A stretch of 64,000 bases of DNA from Gnetum montanum (Eukaryota; Streptophyta; Gnetopsida; Gnetales; Gnetaceae). The notes under the pieces are model-generated. The model was not told where the DNA came from, made no database searches, and was given only the letters and a program-made list of their open reading frames with translations. The stretch spans positions 386,676 through 450,675 of the forward strand of contig MNCI01003613.1 in the NCBI GenBank assembly GCA_015680685.1, read 5' to 3'. The translations under genes were made by a program, and so were the position numbers. Numbering within the stretch: position 1 is the first letter of the stretch; the number at the start of each line of letters is the position of its first letter. Below are positions 1-12,480 of this stretch, piece by piece.

Positions 1-7
1 CGGGGAC
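1..7 (+). other. Tail of element A primer binding site (tRNA-Asp type)
   Basis: The first bases, CGGGGAC, followed by GGTGCTAGTTAT, match the end of the primer site and the leader of element F at 58895-58930. The full plant tRNA-Asp primer site of Athila-like elements reads TGGCGCCGTTGCCGGGGA, so only its last bases fall in the window. The 5' LTR lies immediately outside. Confidence 0.65.
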
Positions 8-119
8 GGTGCTAGTTATTTAGATTAGTTACATCATCCAAGATCACTATAACAAAGCCTTGACGATATATCTTTTAGAAAAAAACTAATTACAAATAAG
101 TCACACACAATTCATAACA

Positions 120-2446
120 ATGCCTCTCTTACAAGACTATGATAACATAACAACTAGCAAGGCAATTCATTGGAGAACCAATGCAATTTATGACAATGAA
201 GAAGTTTGGAGTACTCAATCTTATGCAAGGGTCTCCTATGTTCATGAACACCCCAATGGTACTCAAGGACTCTTGTCATCCAACTCTGACACCTCTACTA
301 AGGATGGGACATCCCATAGAATGAGGGGGCCCGTAAGGCCTAGGACCTTCTCAATGGTTAATAGGAATTTATCTAAGGATGATTGGGAGACTTACAAAAG
401 TCATGATGAGTCTTCCAGTTCTTTCTCTTCCTTTGCTCCTTCAATGTTAGGTTGTGCCATGAATGACCGTCTCTCAAGGGCAACGTAGAAATAAAAATCA
501 AGCCCATAGGCAAAGTCAAGAACACCAAGATGAATGAAGACAACATCATCCCAACTCACAAATTAATAACCTACCTAGTGACGTTGAACCCCTACTAGCC
601 ACTAAGAGCCTAATGAATATACAAGAGGCTATTCAAATATCTTGTAGACATCACAAGGAAAGCCATCTACCCAGGCTTGATTTAAATAACTTTCCCAAGT
701 TTTCAAGAGGCTATGATTTAGATCTACAACATCATTTACAAGCCTTCTACAATGCCTGTGCATGGAACAACATTGATAATGGATGGCAAAGACTTAAGCT
801 CTTTCCTATGATACTCATTGGCCAAGAAAAAGTATGGTATAAGTCCTTATAACCAAAATCAATTTGCAATTGGCCGAAAATGATAGAACTCCTCACTCAA
901 AGATATCAAACCTATGCAAGATTGTCAGCCTTGAGGAGACAAATCCAAGAGTGGAAATAGGGGCAACATGAACCCTTGGACATAGCCTTAGATAGATACT
1001 ATTCATTGTTAAATAATTGCCTAGTTCATGGGTTCTCTGAGGAGAGGCTAATGTATCACATCATGGATGGGCTCCGTAATGAAACAAGGGAGACCCTAAG
1101 GATGTATGCCCCAAGTCAACCATATGAACTACAAACCCACCAATTCCAAGAGCTTATTAAGTGGGTATAAAAGAAGAAGGAGAAATAGCTAAATGGGAGA
1201 ATGTTGAAAGATCTCAACAAGACCAAAATCTCAAAATAGTAAAGGTCCATAATCATGAAGAGGAGAAGTCAACTCACCCCAAGGAGGGGGAATCTCCATC
1301 TTTACCAATACTACAATCACTAGATGAAATTAAGGCAAAGATCAATAAGATGATGGAATGGGTACATGAAAAATGTGGAGAATATGCCAACATTATTAGA
1401 GGTGGAACCATGTTAACCCAAGAAATAGGATAGGACACCATGCGATAATCGAAAAGAAGGGTTGAAAAAAATAAGGATAAGAGCTCAATTGCAAATCACC
1501 CATATTAATGTGACATTTTCCTGTACGATCACCCCAAAGGCCAATACCCAATCTTGTCACATTTACATAAGCATTGGGAAGGAATGTTACATCCAAATTT
1601 TGTACATAAACATTGGGTTCAACCATAGTGGCAAAAACCCCAATCATGGGGAAGGCCATCGTCAAACTGGTCACACCCTTCATATCATCTGAACCCAAGT
1701 GCTTATTATGTTTAGCATCCTATTTCCCCAACTATGTCAACATCCTCTATTTCACCACATCATTATCATTCTTCTAAGTACTATTAACCCATGTCATCTC
1801 CAACAAGATCACCACCTCATGTTCCTTGCACTTCTCCTTGCCCTTAATATTTTCATTATCCACCTCTGTCTACATTGCCACTAGTTGTGCCAAAAGGTTT
1901 TGCACCATAGCACCAACCCATGAACATTACTTGTGCTGCTATTGTCAATAACAGTGAAGGTCCTCCACAACATTGGAAGTGTCCTTTCTTTAGACATGAC
2001 CGTAGAAAGAGCTAGCATGGTGTTGAAATCACTACATACACTAACTCAGCACAAGTCCAGTGCTATGATGCATCTTCTTCCTCAAACTCAACGCTTCTTG
2101 TTACCTTATCAGGGCCACCAATCAACACTCAAATAACCATGTGGCCCAATGAATATACCACAGAGGAAGACATATCGATCCTTGAATACCATCTTACAGT
2201 CACAGGTGCCATAGTGGGTCAGCTCCTTATCACATGACTACATATTATAATCTCCCCCACTATGCCTACTTTAATCAAGTGTGTGAACCCCAATTTGGGT
2301 ACATTCCTACCACCACACCAAGAGACACCCAGTGTTTTGGATATGGTCGAACCCCAATATTTCCAACATGCATGGATCCAAACTTTTCACTTATTAATTC
2401 TCGTCATGATCAAAGGTTTAGTCATGGGGGATACCCCCCATTCTAA
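120..2446 (+). pseudogene. Element A gag, broken
   Basis: Structural capsid polyprotein of a Ty3/gypsy element, read in several frames. The ATG at 120 follows the leader at the same distance as in element F. A Ser/Arg-rich N-terminal part (about 120-480) precedes the retrotransposon-gag core at about 613-1170, with the 'PKF..GYD.D.QHHLQAF..AC' region, an 'LDIALDRYYSLL' helix region and 'HIMDGL'. A coiled stretch (about 1160-1430) leads to a knuckle-like 'LYDHPKGQYP' near 1516-1545, then a Pro/Gln/Tyr-rich tail to about 2446. Stops at 484, 850, 957 and 1168 and frame changes make it non-functional. It aligns along its length with gag of element F (59020 to about 61140). Confidence 0.75.
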
Positions 2447-2459
2447 CGAGCTGAATTAG

Positions 2460-3840
2460 TAAATATTTTTCCTTTCCTTTGGTTTTACATTTTTTATTTT
2501 TTAATTATTATTTTTCTAATTTCTTATTTTTTAATTTTTCATTTTATTTTTTGAGGGTAATCTCATCGATGAATAGAATACTCATGTGACTTATCGATTG
2601 AGGTGTTGTTCTATACTATCAAGTCTCAAGTAACTAATTATTTGGATGGTGAGCCCACAACATCCATCTACCCATTCTATTAGTAAGAGGTTCTACTCTA
2701 GGTATGATTATATTCTTGTCATCATTAAAACTTAAACTAATTTTGTGCTCATTATGCCTAGAATGAAAAATGATGGACTAAGAGGGAATGGCCAAGGTTC
2801 GACATCAAGGGGACTTGTGGATTCTCTTTGGTGGCATCTGTAGGTGCTATCATGTAGCCTAGTTGTACTAAGATCCTTGTAGATCTAATTAAAAATGGAA
2901 GTAAGAGTAATAAAGGCACTCAATAAAGAAACTCAATTCTATTCTGGGGATCCCACTGGAAAGACATGCATCCATGCTTGAAGGTTGGCAGCTTCTCCAG
3001 TTCACTGTTGAAAAGGACAAAGTGCCAAAGTGGCTAGAAGAAGGAAAAGAAGAAAAGAAAAGAAAACATCAAAGAAAAGATCAAATAAGAACATGTCACA
3101 AAGAAATTCCAAATCACTCCTCCCTTGGACAAAATGCCAAGTGATTGTACCCCTTACTATCATGGTGCTCTTATGGTTATCCATCATTGGATGAAACAAT
3201 GCGATGCCACTGATCAAAGGCATGGACTTGGTCTTGATCTTGGAGCAATGGGCTAATGACACATTAATCACACTCTACACTTAGGATTCATTATGCCTAG
3301 GGTTTGTTACCTCATGTCCCAATCTCTGCAATTTATTCTACGATTCATCTCATCTTGTTGTTCATGTATTTTTGACTTGTGTCTTGTGTAGCATAGAATT
3401 CATACCTCATTATGGTGGTATCTACATGTGTGTGTTTTGTGGAACTGGTGTGGATTTTGTTTCACCCTTTTAGTACCTATGGACACTTTTAGGTGTGGTT
3501 ATGTAAGGGCATGAAAGGTAGGAACCTACTTTGAGGAGGATCCACTTGTGTAACTTTTGTAATTTACATTTATTGCACATCATCTTCTACCCTCCAAGTA
3601 CTGCATTGCTAAAGGTATCCTTTCCTTTATCATAATTTTAATTCAAATGTTCCTGTGCACCACTGCATGTCCCTTTTTCTCACCCTATTCATGAACTTCA
3701 TTATAAAATTCCACTTCATTACACTTTTGGTGCCTTTTGGTCTTTTTCAATGTTACCCTAGATCTTTTGAATTAATCCTAAATCCTTCATTTTTAGCCTT
3801 GGAAATTCAAAAAATTATCAATTTTTCCAAGTACCCTGTT
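2460..3840 (+). other. Element A noncoding block with purine tract
   Basis: No coding signal seen. The block contains 'CATCAAGGGGACTTG' near 2805, a run of A/G-rich sequence at about 3035-3090 and an 'AGGAGGATCCACTTGTGTAA' segment near 3533. The same landmarks in the same order occur downstream of integrase in element C (about 24180-24950) and downstream of gag in element F (about 61800-62610), so this is the shared 3' untranslated part of these elements and not host DNA. Confidence 0.55.
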
Positions 3841-3854
3841 TTAGAAGAGATGCA

Positions 3855-3945
3855 ATATTGGGGACCTGATATCGAGTCCGATGTGATATCAAGTCCGCGC
3901 TAACAGGTACACAATATCACATCTATAAAAACTATATATATGGAC
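3855..3945 (+). promoter_or_regulatory. U3-like segment with TATA box inside element A
   Basis: A run of GATATC-type palindromes (CTGATATCGAG, GTGATATCAAG, ACAATATCACA) is followed by TATAAAAACTATATATATGG near 3923. The arrangement of GATATC repeats about 30-40 bp upstream of a TATA box is the same as in the U3 of LTRs A, B and F (7450-7540, 10905-10975, 58070-58138). It lies about 520 bp upstream of the ATG of the additional ORF, so it could drive that ORF independently of the LTR. This is inference from position and composition. Confidence 0.4.
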
Positions 3946-4448
3946 CCCTTCACACACGTCAACGTCATTTTTCACTGTTCATGCGAGGGGAGTTGTTGAA
4001 ATTTTCTTCCATGAATTTTCTAGCTTGCACACCTATCATTCAAATATCAATACCTTTCTTATTAATGCTTCGATTCTTGTTCCGATCGAACTTGCTTAAA
4101 TCTGAAGTGTTTAACTTAGTTGCAGGAGAAGGGTATGCTTCAAGTTGCACATATTTTTTTCAAAATTTGTTATTGCCCGAAGGATATTATCAAGGGTAAG
4201 TAACCTTAAAAATACTAAAAACATTTACCAAATTAATTTTATTTCTTCACCAAAACCATGAAAATTATTTTTTTTTGGAGTCACCTAATCAAATTGGACC
4301 CAATATCAAAACTTTTAGGGGGATTTTCATGAAAATTTCTAACTCTAAATCACACTAAGTAAGAAATGAATCTATTAAGGGCAAGGAGTAAGGTATCAAT
4401 CTAATTTTGTAAGTAACCTTACTGATAATAGATCCCATGTGATTGCAA

Positions 4449-7190
4449 ATGGCCCCTAAAAGAGGACAATAAGGAGGATCCTCTCAAGGTGCATCCAAAT
4501 GGCCAAGGAAAGGCAGAGGTCAAGTGCCTCTCGAAGAACATGCAGAGTATGAGGCACAATCATTCAGCATTCATCAAGAACCTCCTGTTACTGTGCAATC
4601 GGGACATGCTGAAGGTGGAGATGATAGGGCACCTAAATAGGGACAACATCTCACATTATCTCCGGAATGTATTCAAGCAATTCGTGAAAGGTCAACGTCA
4701 AAAACTATGATTGTAGAACTTAATTTTGGACCTTTCACTAAATTTTCCCCTGAGGCAGTTAGAGACCAACTTAAAGGATCTCCATTATGGCCTATTCTCT
4801 CTAAGAGTGGTGATTGGTACCTAGGGGAGACATACTAATTCTGGCACAACAAGGAAGAATGCACCACTATTGATATTGGTGGGATTTCTATTGATTTCTC
4901 TACCAAGGCCATTTTGAAAGTGTTGAATCTTCTGAATATAGGGCCCAAGGTTGCTCACCTATCCACTTGCTATGATGCGAATGAACAAGATATGGTTAAA
5001 AAGGGCATACAGCAAGGAGGATAAAGTATATGGAGAGCTCACCCTTGAAGAGAGGATCTACTTCAAAATTAGCACATATCACATTTTCCCAATAAAAGTA
5101 TTGAACAGAATTTCCACCTATGCAACTAAAGGAAATGCCATCTTGATGGGCATGGTTGATGCCAACCTACCCCATCTATACCTCACAGAAATTTTAAGGT
5201 GGTTTGAAAAATGTAAGACAGGAAAGTTCGCATTGCCTTTTTCGTACCTAATTAGGAAGCTATGCCAACATATTGGAATTCTGGGGTACACCAATGACAT
5301 CCCCAGAAAGGCTCAAAATGCCTCATTTGTTGAATTATTGAAGCCACCAGCCCTAAGGAAAAGTACTGGTAAGACACTGGAGCCTAAGCAAGAACTGACA
5401 GTGGGGCCCGCTGCACTTGAAACTACAGGACCTAGCCAACTTCCAGACACAAGGCCTGGTCAACAATAGGAAGTGGGGCCTAGCACACAACCTACAAGCC
5501 AGCAAGACCAATTGCCACTGTTGTCGCAGGACTTTCAACTGTCGATGAGCCATCTCAGGGCCATTGCTGAATTGGTCAGTTGGGGAAGCCATGATGAAGC
5601 AAATCTTGTCAGGGTCATTGATGATGTCGTATGATCCATAGTCTCAATTGATCATGCATGGGGCAAGGTGTCCATTAAAATAAGAGGAGGGGAATCACAC
5701 TGGTTACAACAGATCTTTAGAAACGCTGCATCTTTTCAAGTGCAATTAAAAAATGGAGAAGGTGCCACAGTAGTGGTCATGTAGCACCAGGATGTAGCGA
5801 GAGTAGCAAAAGTGGTCATAGACCACATCAAAGAATCATTTAATGTCCCTGTTATGCCACCAATAGATTTTACAGAAGCACGTGATGCTCAAACCTTGGC
5901 CGATCCCTCAATGACTCCTGTAGATCATGAGGATGTTCTAGATTGGCTGCTACAGATAGGACAAGTGATGAAATCCTTATTTGACATTTCTCAAGATGTT
6001 ATAGCAACATAGTCAAACCTCATCTCTATGAAAGGGAAGTTGGTCATGGTAGAGGTTAGGGTCGAACATGCAGAGGAAGAGTTAAAAATACTTCAAGAAA
6101 AGCTCATCACCCTGTAAGCTGCATAGAGGGATCCATCCCAATTCATCCCTGTAGACCAGCTAGAATCCTTTTAGATAAAGTAGCTAACTAAATTTTTAGA
6201 AGAGAATAAAAAGTGGAAAAGGAAAAAGAGAAGGCTAATTAGGATTCTTCAAAGGCACAAGCTCAAACGTATGTACATGCCAAAGCACTCAAGGCCTCAT
6301 AAGAAGAAAATAAACACCTTGCCACTGAAAATCTCTGGTTGATCACAGTAGAAAAACAAAAGAATGTTCTTGAGGAAAATTTTTAGCAATTACGAGAATA
6401 ATTAATAAGGGTCAACCAGGATATGAATCGCTTAGCCAGAGAGAACAAAACCCTCTCAATGGAGAAGGTACGCGCAATCCACCAGAAGATGGCAATTGAA
6501 GTACGCGCGTGATAGAATGAGGCCAAGTGACATGAGAAGCTCAAGGAGCATTTCAGAGATCAGGTGGGGATGTACAAACAAGTGATTGAAAAAGAAATCC
6601 ATATAGCCAAAGCCCATATTAACACTCTTAGTGCTTAGAACACTAATTGGTGAGCCATATTGGATACTTATGGCTTTGTCCACCAAGAAGAACTGAAAAG
6701 ATGGGACCTGCAGATACAAGATTTCACAAAATACATGGAGTTGACAAACTTTTAGTATGCTAACTTAGCCATGTTGACAGCAAGATGCCTGAGAATAGAA
6801 TTGGAGAATTAGGTAGAAACCACCTACGTTAAATATGAAACAAAATTTGCTGAACACAAGAAGACATTACAGAGATTAGAAGTAGCAAATTCCAAATTAG
6901 AACCTACCAAGGATAGAAAGATGTCATGGAAAATTTGGCTCAATAGCTCACAGACTACCAAGAATGCAAAGACAAAGTCAAAACCTATGAAGAGGAACGA
7001 TGGTTGTTTGCGGCTTGGTATGTCAAGGCCAATCAGATGTTCTTGTAACTATTGTGCCCATGGGAGGTGCCGACTCCATCAAACATTGGAGCATCAACAT
7101 GGATGACATAGGATCCCTGGATCGAAGAAGAAAAGCTCCAGACACTTCTTCAGAGACATCCATTTCTAAAGCCTGGAACACAAAATAAGG
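4449..7190 (+). pseudogene. Element A additional ORF, plant-transposon-protein-like with coiled coil
   Basis: A long decayed coding region not belonging to gag or pol. A plausible ATG at 4449 starts a basic, Gly/Ser-rich N-terminus that hits a stop after seven codons. Readable blocks follow: about 4710-4990 ('FGPFTKFSPEAVRDQL', 'GDWYL', 'IDIGGISIDFS'), 5010-5470 ('LTLEERIYFKIS', 'HIFPIKVLNRI', 'LILRW'-like helices, 'LPFSYLIRKLCQHIGIL'), a Pro/Thr-rich linker (5340-5560), and a long Glu/Lys-rich coiled coil (about 5800-7000). It resembles exons 4-7 of the antisense gene of element D but lies on the element's sense strand, and no introns were needed to read it. The FCP1/NIF-like part was not found. 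Many in-frame stops, mostly TAG or TAA. Confidence 0.6.
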
Positions 7191-7420
7191 GGAAGAGACC
7201 CATGGAGGAGCCACCATTTCTAAGAACCACATGAGTTCCAACAAATTTTACCATTTGTAATTTTGTGTCTATGTCCCAAATTTTTTTTTGTTCAATCCTA
7301 CACTACAGCATGAGTAATTCCTAGTTAGTTAATAATCTCATACCTATCCACTATGTAATCAATTGAACTCATTCTCATTTTGTCTAACTCAAGATGAGTT
7401 GTTATTCAGTCATGGAAGTA

Positions 7421-8268
7421 TGATGAATCGTGGTTTACCAGGCCTCAATATTGGATCCTCGATATCGGGTACACGATATCATAGTCTGGATAACAATATC
7501 AAATACATGATATCATGATTCCTGTGTAGGCCTATAAATACAACATTCGATTGCACAATAAAGGTAGTTGGTTAGTCTAAGGGTAGACTCTTTTTGTCAA
7601 TTTTTAGTTAGTTTTAGTTCTTTCCTAGTGCATGCCCGCAATGTGATGATTGTAATTGTATAGAACCTTTGTTCGAGTGTGACATACCTGGACACGCACA
7701 AGATCGACAATAAAGATTGAGATTACTCCATCATTGCAACATTCACTTAGCTTTTAATTACTTTAATTATTAATTATTTATCATTTTCTTTTTAGTTCAT
7801 ATTTCCTTTATTTTCATTTACACTTCTTGTTGATTAACGCGGAATGAGTATGACTTAATCACGAACATTTAAGTGTAACTACTTGGTAACCCAATAGTGT
7901 ATCTAGGAGTGCTCAAGTAATGTGCGCTTGGTAATCCTAGAAGTAGTACACGAGGTCCAAGATGTATACAAATGATTAAGGACAAATGCTCATCACACTT
8001 AGGGTTAGCATAGATTTCATTTTCTATTGTCCATTAGCTTAATTAAGATTTTTCCCCATCATCTCTAGGAGTAGCATTAGTTTAGGATCCCATTATTTAC
8101 CTCACTCTAGACTAAACCATATGTGACAAAGTAAATACTAGTCTAGGTGGGAAGACAACGAACTGTGATCAACGTGTAACTATCTAGATACCACAACTAG
8201 TCTGTCTATAGAGTTCGACCGGATCATTCGAACATGCTCGTATTTGTATGGTTGAATGTAGGGGTATG
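7421..8268 (+). repeat. 3' LTR of element A, 3' end truncated
   Basis: Begins TGATGAATCG right after the end of the internal region, as do the LTRs of element F (58034 and 63591). U3 carries GATATC palindromes (7450-7510) and a TATAAATA box at 7533-7540. Similarity to the other LTRs of this group continues through 'GGTTGAATGTAGGGGTA' at about 8250-8266 and then stops abruptly where reverse-strand gag of element B begins, so the expected ...CTCATCA end is missing. The junction has no target duplication and looks like deletion or illegitimate recombination. Confidence 0.75.
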
Positions 8269-8279
8269 GCACTTTTAGC

Positions 8280-9980
8280 TTCCTTATGTCTCTGGTGCTC
8301 ACGCTCACCACCTTGTTCCTTAGACTCTTCAACAATTTTTAAAATAGCTTAAAACTTGTTATCCATGGAGTCTCATAATTGGTCAACCCTAACTGTAATT
8401 TTGGACTGCAATTTCTGGAGTTGCAAGGTTTTCTGATTAGCCACCTCATCTCTTGTTAACTCATCCTCATTATCGCAAAATCAAACCTCCCTTTTGTGAG
8501 TAGAAAGGTCCATGTTGTATTTCTTTGCACTTTCTCAATTCTCCCTTCTCCTTGGCTACCTGCTCAATTAACTGTTGGATTCGATGGATGCTTAACTCTA
8601 TCAATCTCCCTTGAGCATAGATGTTAAGGGTTTTCCTTATTTCGGATCGCAATCCATCTATAATATGACAAAGTTGATTAAGCTAAGAATATACATGACT
8701 AGGACACTTATGCAACAAAGAGTAGTATCAACCAATAGTAGCATCCAAGGGCTCATGGTTTCCTTGTTTCCATCCTTGGATCTGCTTCTTCAAGTTGGAC
8801 ACTCGGGAGTACATTTGATATTTGTCATTAAACAATTCTAACATTGTACTCCATTGCCTGATTGATTCTTGTTCCAAGGATCGATACCAATTTTCTACTT
8901 TCTTAATGAGTGTCCTTGGAAATAATTTCAACTTTTGCTAATCATTCTCAATATTCTACAAGGCACATGCATCCTAGAAGGCCTGGAGATGATTTTGTTG
9001 ATCAACATCATAGCCTCCCTCAAACCGAGGGATGTTGTTCATGTTCAACATCTTTATTTTGCTATCCTTTACATGCCTTGTTGGAATCCTCACAACCTCT
9101 ACAATGTTTAACATGCTTCGAGTGGTAGGTAGAGGTTCATCAAGGTGATAGTCATGGTGCTTACAATGTTCTCTACTAACCCTTCTTTCATTGCAATGGA
9201 TCTCTTTGGATCATCCACGCCTTCAATTGTGACTGTCTTGATGATCCCTTCTGTTGTTTTGGTCCCATCAGTCACCTCGATCATACTCATGCCCTATACA
9301 GCCACAAGTTAAGCCAGATGAAGATGGAGAAGATGATGAAGGAGAAGAGGAAGGAGGAGTTGCATCATGTTGATGCCTACCACCTTCTCTTTGATGATTG
9401 TGACCACAATCACAATCGTGACATTCATTTGCCCCCTTATCATGACTTACTCCTCCAAATCCAATTTTTTCATAGATCTGTTTCAACTAGAACTAGGATT
9501 TTGAATTGTGGATTGCACATTCTAGTTGAGGGCCCCTTGACCAAAGTTAAAAAGAGGAGTGCCACTAAAGGAAAAGCCCCCAGAGAAGTGTTCACCTCCT
9601 TCCAATGGGCTAAGCAAAGGTGGAAAATTGTTTGGCCCCTTGCCCTTCAAAAGCTCATGATGTTGCTCTAGTTGATGATCCCTTAACCTTTGTGCTTCAA
9701 CGGGATGGTAATCCCTTGAATCGGGATCTCACATCTCATACTCCTCGTGAAGATGTTGAAGTTCATGTCATGCAAGCATTAGGTAGAGCATAGCTGGAAT
9801 ATATTGATTCGGTGGCAACACAATGTTGCCTTCCATGTCGCACCATCACAACATTTCATCTTGATGTAAGATGAAGGTGAAGGCTAGTACATACTCATCA
9901 GGATGAGCATATGCCACCTGGTATTGTTGAGGCACTTGGTCTGCCCTGGGTAGAGATAGACTCCTGTGAGAAGAAGACAT
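8280..9980 (-). pseudogene. Element B gag, broken and 3'-truncated
   Basis: Capsid polyprotein remnant. The ATG at 9980 (MSSSHRSLSL) is followed by 'AYAHPDEYV..FTFILHQDE' and 'EGNIVLP', the N-terminal domain seen in element C gag at 18245-18360. An Arg/Ser/His-rich stretch covers about 9490-9110. The gag core follows at 8931-8470 with 'LFPRTLIKKVENWYRSLE', 'WSTMLELFNDKYQ', 'QGWKQGNHEPLDATIG' and 'RSEIRKTLNIYAQG'. A helical segment runs to about 8300. Stops and frameshifts break it at several points. The zinc-knuckle part is lost at the truncation. Confidence 0.75.
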
Positions 9981-10128
9981 TTTATATTAATGAATCTATA
10001 TGCAGTGTGTGGTTAAGATTTAATTTATTTGTAATAATAATTTTGTTTTTGTAGAATTTGACCTTTAGGGTTTAAACAACGATGTTACCAAGTTTCACTA
10101 AGTTTAGATAGCGCACATAGAACTAGAG

Positions 10129-10146
10129 TCCCCAACAATGGTGCTA
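10129..10146 (-). other. Element B primer binding site, tRNA-Asp type
   Basis: On the minus strand the bases just inside the LTR read TAGCACCATTGTTGGGGA, against TGGCGCCGTTGCCGGGGA complementary to the 3' end of plant tRNA-Asp. All differences are transitions. One base separates it from the LTR end, as in elements C and F. Confidence 0.7.
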
Positions 10147-10147
10147 A

Positions 10148-10986
10148 TGATGAGCGACAAGGTACCCCTATGCCCAACCATACGAATCACAGGCATTCAC
10201 GTGCGATCTGGTCGAATTCCACAAACTTTAATTACTAAGTATGTTAGAGCTAAATGATGACTTCGTGTTGTTCATTCATTGTCTTCCCAATCTCACTTGT
10301 GAAACACAAGTGTATGATTAAGTGTGACTGACGCATAAGATTTTTATCATTTTATGTTTTATCAATTTGATTTCCTAAAACAATAATGATAATGAGAGTA
10401 ATTAAATGCTAAGCAAACTATTGTCTAATCTAGCCTAACACAAGTAACCGTCCCAACTTTCTGGACACATCCTAAACTTCATGTAAACACTGTTGGGTTG
10501 TCAAATGCTGATCGTTTTTGAGCTACCAAGTGTCACACATATGTTCGAAGGGGTCATGCTTGTGTATTTTAATTAGTTGCTTAATTAATCAAAATTAATT
10601 GCTAAATGAATAATGTTAAATGTGAACTACATGAAATCATAGTGTATAAATGCATAAAGAAAGAAAGTCTCAAGTGCTGCAAGGATGAATCAAAGAGCTC
10701 ATCTTTATTGCCATCACAATGGTGTGTTCAGGTACATCAATGCTTGAATAAAGATCCGATTACACTTAGACCTCTTGCTGCGGGCACTTGGAAAATATTC
10801 TAACTTTTGAATGAACAAACTGCAAGAATTTCGCTACTTGACTCCAAAAACTACTATTGAATCATGTGCCCAAGGGTTGTATTTATAGGCCTAGGAGCAC
10901 CCCACGATATCGCATGCCCAATATCACATATTGGGCCACGATATCGTGTACCTGATATCGGGGCTCATGTAAAACATGACTCATCA
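10148..10986 (-). repeat. 5' LTR of element B
   Basis: An 839-bp LTR in minus orientation. In plus reading it starts TGATGAGCGACAAGGTACCC and ends CATGACTCATCA, so in element orientation it begins TGATGAGTCATG and ends ...CTCATCA. U3 contains four GATATC or near-GATATC palindromes (10905-10965) and, on the minus strand, a TATAAATA box at about 10885. It matches the LTRs of A, F and solo LTR G. Confidence 0.85.
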
Positions 10987-12480
10987 CCTAGATGTGACAA
11001 GTATTTGCTTTATTAACCTATCTTCATACTCCTAGCTCTATGCATTAAATACTAGGTAAACCAAGTTAATTGTATTAATTTCTTGAGGTTTTACTGTAGT
11101 CATTACGTGTTATTAACTACAAAGGTAAAAGTAAACTTTATGATAAACTAGCATTGATCAACTTGCATAAAATGCTAAGAAGTAAATTGTAAGAAAACAA
11201 AGGTTCCTCACCTAGAGGCTCAATGCTCATTTCACCAAGGTGGGTTCTTGAGAGGGTTTGTTAATGAGTGAAAGCCCAACCTCATTCAAGTGGCTCTACC
11301 TAAGCTTGAACCCAAGTCTTACAACTTGACAAATAGTCATCTTCATAGCACTTGAAGTGGTGGTTCCCAAATTGTAGGAAAATAGTTTGCATAAAATGTA
11401 AACTCAAGTTAAAATGTTATAATGTAGAAGAAATTAATCTAAGTTTTATTTCTAGTAATGGTTGCATACAAGCATAACCACTCAAATAAAGACTCTAACA
11501 ACCAACACCAAAAACATGCTATGAGCACTTACTAGCTAAAAACAAATTTTGAAAAAAAAAATCTGACAAAATTTTCCCAACTTTTAACTAAAGTTGACAA
11601 TTTCTACTATAACATAATGTGTATATATAGGCGAAATTAGGCAATTCACATATGTGGATGCATCCACACATTAATGGCTATGTATATTTCATATGTACAA
11701 GTGAAGCTGAGCATAAGTATATGTGTGATTGCATATACACAACCAATTTGTGCAAACTTTTGTGCTTTGTCAATAACTATATATAACCTTATATATGTAC
11801 CTTGAAGCTATATTGCTATCAGTACACTTAAACCATACACTACAACAAGACAACAAACGTGCTTGCGACTTTTAACAAATAGCTTTAATTCAGTTGATGA
11901 TAACATTATGATTATCTTAATTGCTTTAATATAGGAGTTACCAACAAGAGGTAGATTAAGTAATTAATTTGTTGTTTAACAAGGATTTGCCTATAAGAGG
12001 TTGTTACTTGAAGCATCATTTTATTTCTTTATAATTCTTATAATGGATCATATTTGGCTATATATCCGAAGTTATAAATATGTACGAAAATTATTTGTTC
12101 TTCAACACCCAGTAGTAATAGTTTTAAAACATTACATTATTTTGACACCTTCCAATGATAATAGCTTTATAAAACATCACTTAAATTTATTGTTATCACC
12201 ATTGTTATTGTAAATGAACATATCACTAGTTTAGCTATGCATATAATTTTTCCAAGAGAATATAAAAACTATTTGTATAACATAAGATGAAAAATTTTGG
12301 AAAGATTATTTAACATTATATTATCAACCCTTTAATGATTATGAATGAAATATAATTTTATATTACATGTTAATTTATTATAAGATTATATGTTATTGAC
12401 AAAGTTTAATACTTAATCATCATTCCCCTCTATTAACTTCTATTTCTAAACCTATCATCCTCTATTTCTAAACTTTTTAA
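10987..12480. other. Intergenic, nothing recognised
   Basis: AT-rich sequence without a coding frame of useful length on either strand. A TATATATAGG motif near 11625 and two 'TATATGT' stretches near 11760-11800 are noted but have no supporting context. No terminal repeats or transposon protein similarity seen. Confidence 0.4.

Larger units (their letters stand above)
1..8268 (+). mobile_element. Element A: non-autonomous Ty3/gypsy element, 5' LTR outside window
   Basis: The window opens inside the primer binding site of a Ty3/gypsy element. In order it holds gag (120 to about 2450), a noncoding block with a purine-rich tract (about 2460-3840), a U3-like promoter segment (about 3855-3945), a long additional ORF on the same strand (4449 to about 7190) and a 3' LTR (7421-8268). 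No protease, RT, RNase H or integrase similarity could be read anywhere between gag and the 3' LTR, so this copy must have depended on enzymes supplied by another element. Its gag, leader and LTR are related to those of element F, which also lacks pol, so the two look like one non-autonomous family. All frames carry stops. Confidence 0.8.
8269..10986 (-). mobile_element. Element B: 5' part of a Ty3/gypsy element on the minus strand
   Basis: Read on the minus strand: 5' LTR (10986-10148), tRNA-Asp primer site (10146-10129), leader and gag (9980 to about 8280). Everything 3' of gag is missing, because the element ends against the truncated LTR of element A. The LTR belongs to the A/F group, whereas the gag N-terminus (a '.YAHPDEY...FTFILHQDE' block) is closest to that of element C, so B links the two groups. 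Confidence 0.8.
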
